Shown here piece by piece: positions 61,031 to 64,000 of a stretch of DNA of 64,000 nucleotides. A program made the position numbers and the translations under genes. The number at the start of each line of letters is the position of its first letter. Within the stretch, counting starts at the first letter, position 1. The DNA lies in the NCBI RefSeq assembly GCF_004684345.1, contig NZ_CP038469.1:2790001-2854000 (forward strand), given 5' to 3'. This DNA comes from Citrobacter tructae. Lineage in GTDB: Bacteria; Pseudomonadota; Gammaproteobacteria; Enterobacterales; Enterobacteriaceae. The notes beneath the pieces are model-generated. The model had not been told where the DNA came from. It saw only the letters and a program-made list of their open reading frames with translations, and searched no databases.

Positions 61031-63040
61031 ATGAAAACGCGTCAACTTATTACGCTGACAGGGATCGTTGCACTCTCAGGCGGTGTTATTTTTCCCGCAC
61101 AGGCCGAAGGAATAAGCGAAGACTCACGCAATAGCGAAGATGAAATGGTCATTACGGCGTCCGGTTTCTCGCAGCAAAAGCGTGAAGCACCGGCCACTAT
61201 TTCGGTTATCGACCGTAAAACGCTGGATATTCAACCCGACCGTAACATCGGTGAAGCGATTAAAAATATTCCCGGCGTCTCAGTGTCTAACAGCAGCGGA
61301 ATAAATGCAGGCAGCATTATGATCCGCGGCATGGACCCGTCCTATACCGCCTTTATGGTTAATAGCGTCAAACAAAACACCGGTGAATCACGTCCGTATG
61401 GTCACGACGTCGGCACCGAAGCCAACTTCTTACCACCGATGGAGGCCATTGAGCGTATCGAGGTCATTCGCGGGCCGATGTCATCGCTGTACGGATCAGA
61501 CGCCATCGGCGGCGTGGTGAACGTCATCACCAAAAAACCTTACGGGGCAAAGGACTGGACGACGGCAATTGCCGCCAACACCTGGCTACAGGAACACCAG
61601 TATCTGGGCAATACCAGCCAGATGAATCTGTTCACCATGGGGCCCATAATCCCGGATGTTTTGGGTTTAAGCGTGGCTGCGGACTGGCTCGACCGTCGCG
61701 ATGACGATCGCAATAACTATTTTGGCAAACACAACCGTAAATCCGTTGATATGACATTGGGCCTGGCCGCCAGCGACAATAACCTTTTTGATCTCAACGT
61801 GGTCACCGGTGAGCAGGAGAAAAACCGTACCCAGAAACGCGGCGCACCATGGTCATGGCTGTTCGATCGCAACGCTGCCACCCTGACCCATACCGGCTGG
61901 TATGCGGAAGACACTATCGCGACGACCAACTACATCAACTACGAAAAGGGCCGCTCAAAATACGTTTATGACGGGCAGTCACCGCAGTATGTGCAGATGG
62001 AAAACTACGTCACCAATTCGCAAACCACCTTCACGCTCAACAACCATAAGCTGACCGTCGGGGCGAATTTCACCCGCGAAGAGTTGAATGACCGTTTTGA
62101 TGTCGCCAATAAAACGCTACCAGGATCGGATCCGATAACCAAAATCAGCCGCAACGGTTGGGCATTGTTCGTGGAAGACGGCTGGAGTATCGACGATTTC
62201 ATCCTGACCACCTCAGCGCGTATGGACCAGGACGACAACTTTGGTACGCATATCACGCCGAAAATGTACGGCAACTGGGCATTCAGCGATGCATGGGCGC
62301 TGAAAGGCGGCGTCTCCGCGGGGTATAAAAAACCGGAGCTGCGGGCAACCTCCAGCGACTTTGTTACCCCTTACGGTTCAACCGTACCCTACCCCTTCCT
62401 GACGGTAGGCAATGACAATCTGAAACCGGAGAAAAGCGTTAACTCCGAGCTAGGTCTGTACTGGACGGGCGATGCGCTGTCGCTGGATAGCACCGTCTTC
62501 TATACGCAATTCAAAGACAAGATTGCGGAACAAACCATTTGCGAAACCACAGCGACCAACCAATGTTCGGTCAATGGTTATAACGCCGACTCCGTCAGTA
62601 AATACTTTAACGTCAGCGAAGCCGATGTGTACGGCGTTGAGCTTAATGCTGACTGGCAGATTAGTGCTGACCTCAAAGCCAACGCCAACTACACCTACAA
62701 CCACAGCGAGCAGAAAAGCGGCGTCAACAAAGGCTACGCGCTGAACGATTATCCTCGTCATATGGCGAACCTGTCGCTGAACTGGGCGGCCACGCAAAGC
62801 CTGGACGTGTGGAGCACGGTGAATTATCGCAGCAGCAACCGCAACAGCGGCAATAACTATAAGTACGATGACTACACGATGGTGGACGTGGGTGTTCGCT
62901 ACCAGCTTAATAAGCACACTCAGCTGATGGCAGGTGTCTACAACGTGCTGGATGAAGATCCGAAACTCACAACCGCATGGAATGAGTCCGCGCAGGTAGA
63001 AGGACGCCGCTACAACCTCGGCGCTCGTGTGGAATTTTAG
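61031..63040 (+). CDS. TonB-dependent outer-membrane receptor, CirA/catecholate type
   Basis: 669-aa outer-membrane receptor. The signal peptide ends after PAQA (residue 25), the TonB box DEMVITAS is at 37-44, the plug domain runs to about 190 (ISVIDRKTLDIQP, IERIEVIRGPMSSLYGSDA), and a 22-strand barrel ends in the C-terminal phenylalanine (GARVEF). The plug resembles CirA and other catecholate receptors more than YncD. Start at 61031 (MKTRQLITL) gives a normal signal peptide. Iron-regulated through the upstream Fur box if cotranscribed. The ligand is unknown; catecholate breakdown products are a guess. Confidence 0.9.
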   Translation: MKTRQLITLTGIVALSGGVIFPAQAEGISEDSRNSEDEMVITASGFSQQKREAPATISVIDRKTLDIQPDRNIGEAIKNIPGVSVSNSSGINAGSIMIRGMDPSYTAFMVNSVKQNTGESRPYGHDVGTEANFLPPMEAIERIEVIRGPMSSLYGSDAIGGVVNVITKKPYGAKDWTTAIAANTWLQEHQYLGNTSQMNLFTMGPIIPDVLGLSVAADWLDRRDDDRNNYFGKHNRKSVDMTLGLAASDNNLFDLNVVTGEQEKNRTQKRGAPWSWLFDRNAATLTHTGWYAEDTIATTNYINYEKGRSKYVYDGQSPQYVQMENYVTNSQTTFTLNNHKLTVGANFTREELNDRFDVANKTLPGSDPITKISRNGWALFVEDGWSIDDFILTTSARMDQDDNFGTHITPKMYGNWAFSDAWALKGGVSAGYKKPELRATSSDFVTPYGSTVPYPFLTVGNDNLKPEKSVNSELGLYWTGDALSLDSTVFYTQFKDKIAEQTICETTATNQCSVNGYNADSVSKYFNVSEADVYGVELNADWQISADLKANANYTYNHSEQKSGVNKGYALNDYPRHMANLSLNWAATQSLDVWSTVNYRSSNRNSGNNYKYDDYTMVDVGVRYQLNKHTQLMAGVYNVLDEDPKLTTAWNESAQVEGRRYNLGARVEF

Positions 63041-63416
63041 TCCTGAAAATAGTGCAGGCGGTATTGCTGAGGGCACTGGTCATATTTTTTCCACCGGCAC
63101 GCTATTTATCATGCTGCCGGTCTTCTGGTTCGTGGCGTTCAGCTGGCCAGGAACACTATTGAGAAGCGTGCTGGAGGTGCATTACACAGTGGAACAGCAG
63201 ATGTCAGAAATGCTGGAAGGAAAGTCCGCTAGCTGGTGGGAGCGAAGCGAACATCCTCTTGCCACATGAATGGCATGTCTAGCGTCTGGTTAAAATATGG
63301 CGATTCTTCTGGAATCTTCATAATTTCATTCAATGCAGATCACGTTTTTTATCTACAAAGATTGAAATACGACAACGTCACTTAGATAATCCGCCGAAAT
63401 AACCCATTTTTATGAT
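63041..63416 (+). other. Intergenic stretch with a doubtful small ORF
   Basis: About 375 bases between the receptor gene and the antitermination site. One open frame (63027-63269, 80 codons, overlapping the receptor end by 14 bp) encodes a hydrophobic segment FIMLPVFWFVAFSWPG and a charged tail. It has no convincing ribosome binding site and I recognise no family, so it may be a gene remnant or chance. The rest is AT-rich and should hold the promoter of the PTS gene; TATGATG near 63411 lies at the edge of the RAT site. Confidence 0.35.
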
Positions 63417-63445
63417 GGCGTGCTACTGCGAAAGCAGGCAAGACC
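63417..63445 (+). promoter_or_regulatory. Ribonucleic antiterminator (RAT) site, BglG/LicT type
   Basis: 29-base motif starting GGCGTGCTACTGCG and ending AGCAGGCAAGACC, matching the bgl RAT consensus (GG-TG-TACTGC...GCAGGCAAAACC) at most positions. Its 3' end shares bases 63440-63445 with the 5' arm of the terminator, so binding of an antiterminator dimer to RAT excludes the terminator. Confidence 0.88.
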
Positions 63446-63500
63446 AAAATAGGAATGCTCTCCCGTTAAGGGGAGCGTCTCTGTTTTGGTCTTTTTTTTT
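63440..63500 (+). terminator. Conditional terminator before the beta-glucoside-type PTS gene
   Basis: Outer stem AAGACCAAAA (63440-63449) / TTTTGGTCTT (63484-63493), inner CTCCC/GGGAG stem, then a run of T residues to 63500. It lies 22 bp upstream of the PTS start codon and overlaps the RAT site. Confidence 0.9.
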
Positions 63501-63521
63501 GCCTCAACACCAGGGAACACT

Positions 63522-64000
63522 ATGAACTATAACGAAACAGCGGACAAAATCCTCCACTCGGTGGGCGGTGCGGAGAATATCCGAATGCTCACCCACTGCG
63601 CGACCCGCTTGCGCATGGAGTTTAACGATCGCGCAAAGGTTAACGATACGCAGATTGGCACTATCCCCGGCGTGATAAGCGTAGTGGAGAAAGGCGGTCA
63701 GTTCCAGATTGTTATCGGCAATGAGGTGCAGCAGGTTTATCGCCTGCTCAATAAAGCGCTGCCGGAGAAGAAAAGCTCCGCAAGCGGCGACAAAAACGCG
63801 AAACCGAACGGTATTGTCGCACGCATTATCAGTGTGATTTCGACCACCTTCACCCCGGTGATCCCGGCGATTACCGGCGCGGGGATGATTAAGGCACTGC
63901 TGGCGATCCTTAAGCTAACGGGCCTGATCAACGAAACCAGTTCAACCTATCAGTTGCTTAATATTATTGCCGACGCGGCCTTTTTCTTCCTGCCAGTACT
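63522..64000 (+). CDS. Beta-glucoside-type PTS permease EIIBC(A), N-terminal part
   Basis: Begins MNYNETADKILHSVGG; about 159 residues are visible before the window ends. The EIIB domain occupies about 1-80, with the phosphocysteine C26 in LTHCATRLRM. A linker then leads into the first EIIC helices (IVARIISVISTTFTPVIPAI). The protein resembles BglF/AscF/SacP-type transporters; the RAT site upstream favours an aryl-beta-glucoside or similar sugar. A phospho-beta-glucosidase and a BglG-type antiterminator are expected beyond the edge. AGGGA precedes the ATG at 63522. Confidence 0.88.
   Translation, partial: MNYNETADKILHSVGGAENIRMLTHCATRLRMEFNDRAKVNDTQIGTIPGVISVVEKGGQFQIVIGNEVQQVYRLLNKALPEKKSSASGDKNAKPNGIVARIISVISTTFTPVIPAITGAGMIKALLAILKLTGLINETSSTYQLLNIIADAAFFFLPV

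Overview
The window is chromosomal DNA of an enterobacterium close to Escherichia and Salmonella, most likely Citrobacter (C. freundii group). The core genes run in the order of the 95-97 minute region of the E. coli K-12 map, read in reverse: idnT-idnR-yjgR-lptGF-pepA-holC-valS-yjgM-rraB-argI-tabA-pyrLBI-ridA-mgtA-treRBC-nrdDG-cybC-tldE-darP-mpl-fbp-yjfF-ytfTRQ-ppa. Their proteins match the E. coli products almost residue for residue from memory. Several inserts absent from K-12 (miaE, an arginine deiminase operon, intact cybC, a D-glucosaminate-like cluster) point to the Salmonella/Citrobacter side. The genus is inference. I see no tRNA, rRNA, insertion sequence, prophage or CRISPR array.

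Layout. 1-3.2 kb: end of the idonate system and the ATPase YjgR. 3.2-5.4 kb: LPS export permeases LptG/LptF. 5.6-13.4 kb: pepA, holC-valS, yjgM, an unrecognised two-helix membrane protein, miaE and rraB. 13.4-21 kb: an arginine block, with biosynthetic argI behind tandem ARG boxes, tabA, then arcA-arcC-arcB, a YfcC-type carrier and a second ArgR-family regulator. 21-23.1 kb: pyrLBI and ridA. 23.1-26 kb: an orphan TRAP transporter. 26.4-29.4 kb: mgtA with its mgtL leader and PhoP promoter. 29.5-33.7 kb: treR, treBC. 34-36.7 kb: anaerobic ribonucleotide reductase nrdDG.

36.8-44.2 kb holds the most interesting segment, a nine-gene leftward cluster. It encodes a lone PRD protein, a glycine-rich SFCGS protein, DUF4312, two membrane proteins (DUF4311, DUF4310), an amidohydrolase, a DgaE-like PLP lyase, a DgaF-like aldolase and a BglG/LevR-type regulator carrying its own PTS EIIB and EIIA domains. 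The enzymes predict deacylation, deamination and aldol cleavage of an N-acylated amino-sugar acid. The membrane and small soluble proteins look like an undescribed uptake system, possibly PTS-like. A perfect 20-bp palindrome and two CRP-like sites lie upstream.

44.5-64 kb: cybC, tldE, darP, a GNAT enzyme, an APC permease next to a YtcJ-type amidohydrolase, mpl, fbp, a zinc-ribbon DUF2569 protein, and the galactofuranose ABC importer ytfQRT-yjfF with a GalR/GalS-type operator and a CRP-like site. Then come ppa, a Fur-controlled YncE-like/TonB-receptor pair, and the start of a beta-glucoside-type PTS permease behind a textbook RAT/terminator antitermination switch, cut by the window edge.

Several genes cooperate. 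argI makes citrulline while arcA/arcB/arcC run the opposite, ATP-yielding direction. pyrB competes with both for carbamoyl phosphate. RidA clears enamine/imine intermediates released by PLP enzymes. The second ArgR, which lacks the aspartate pair used to bind arginine, probably belongs to the catabolic branch.
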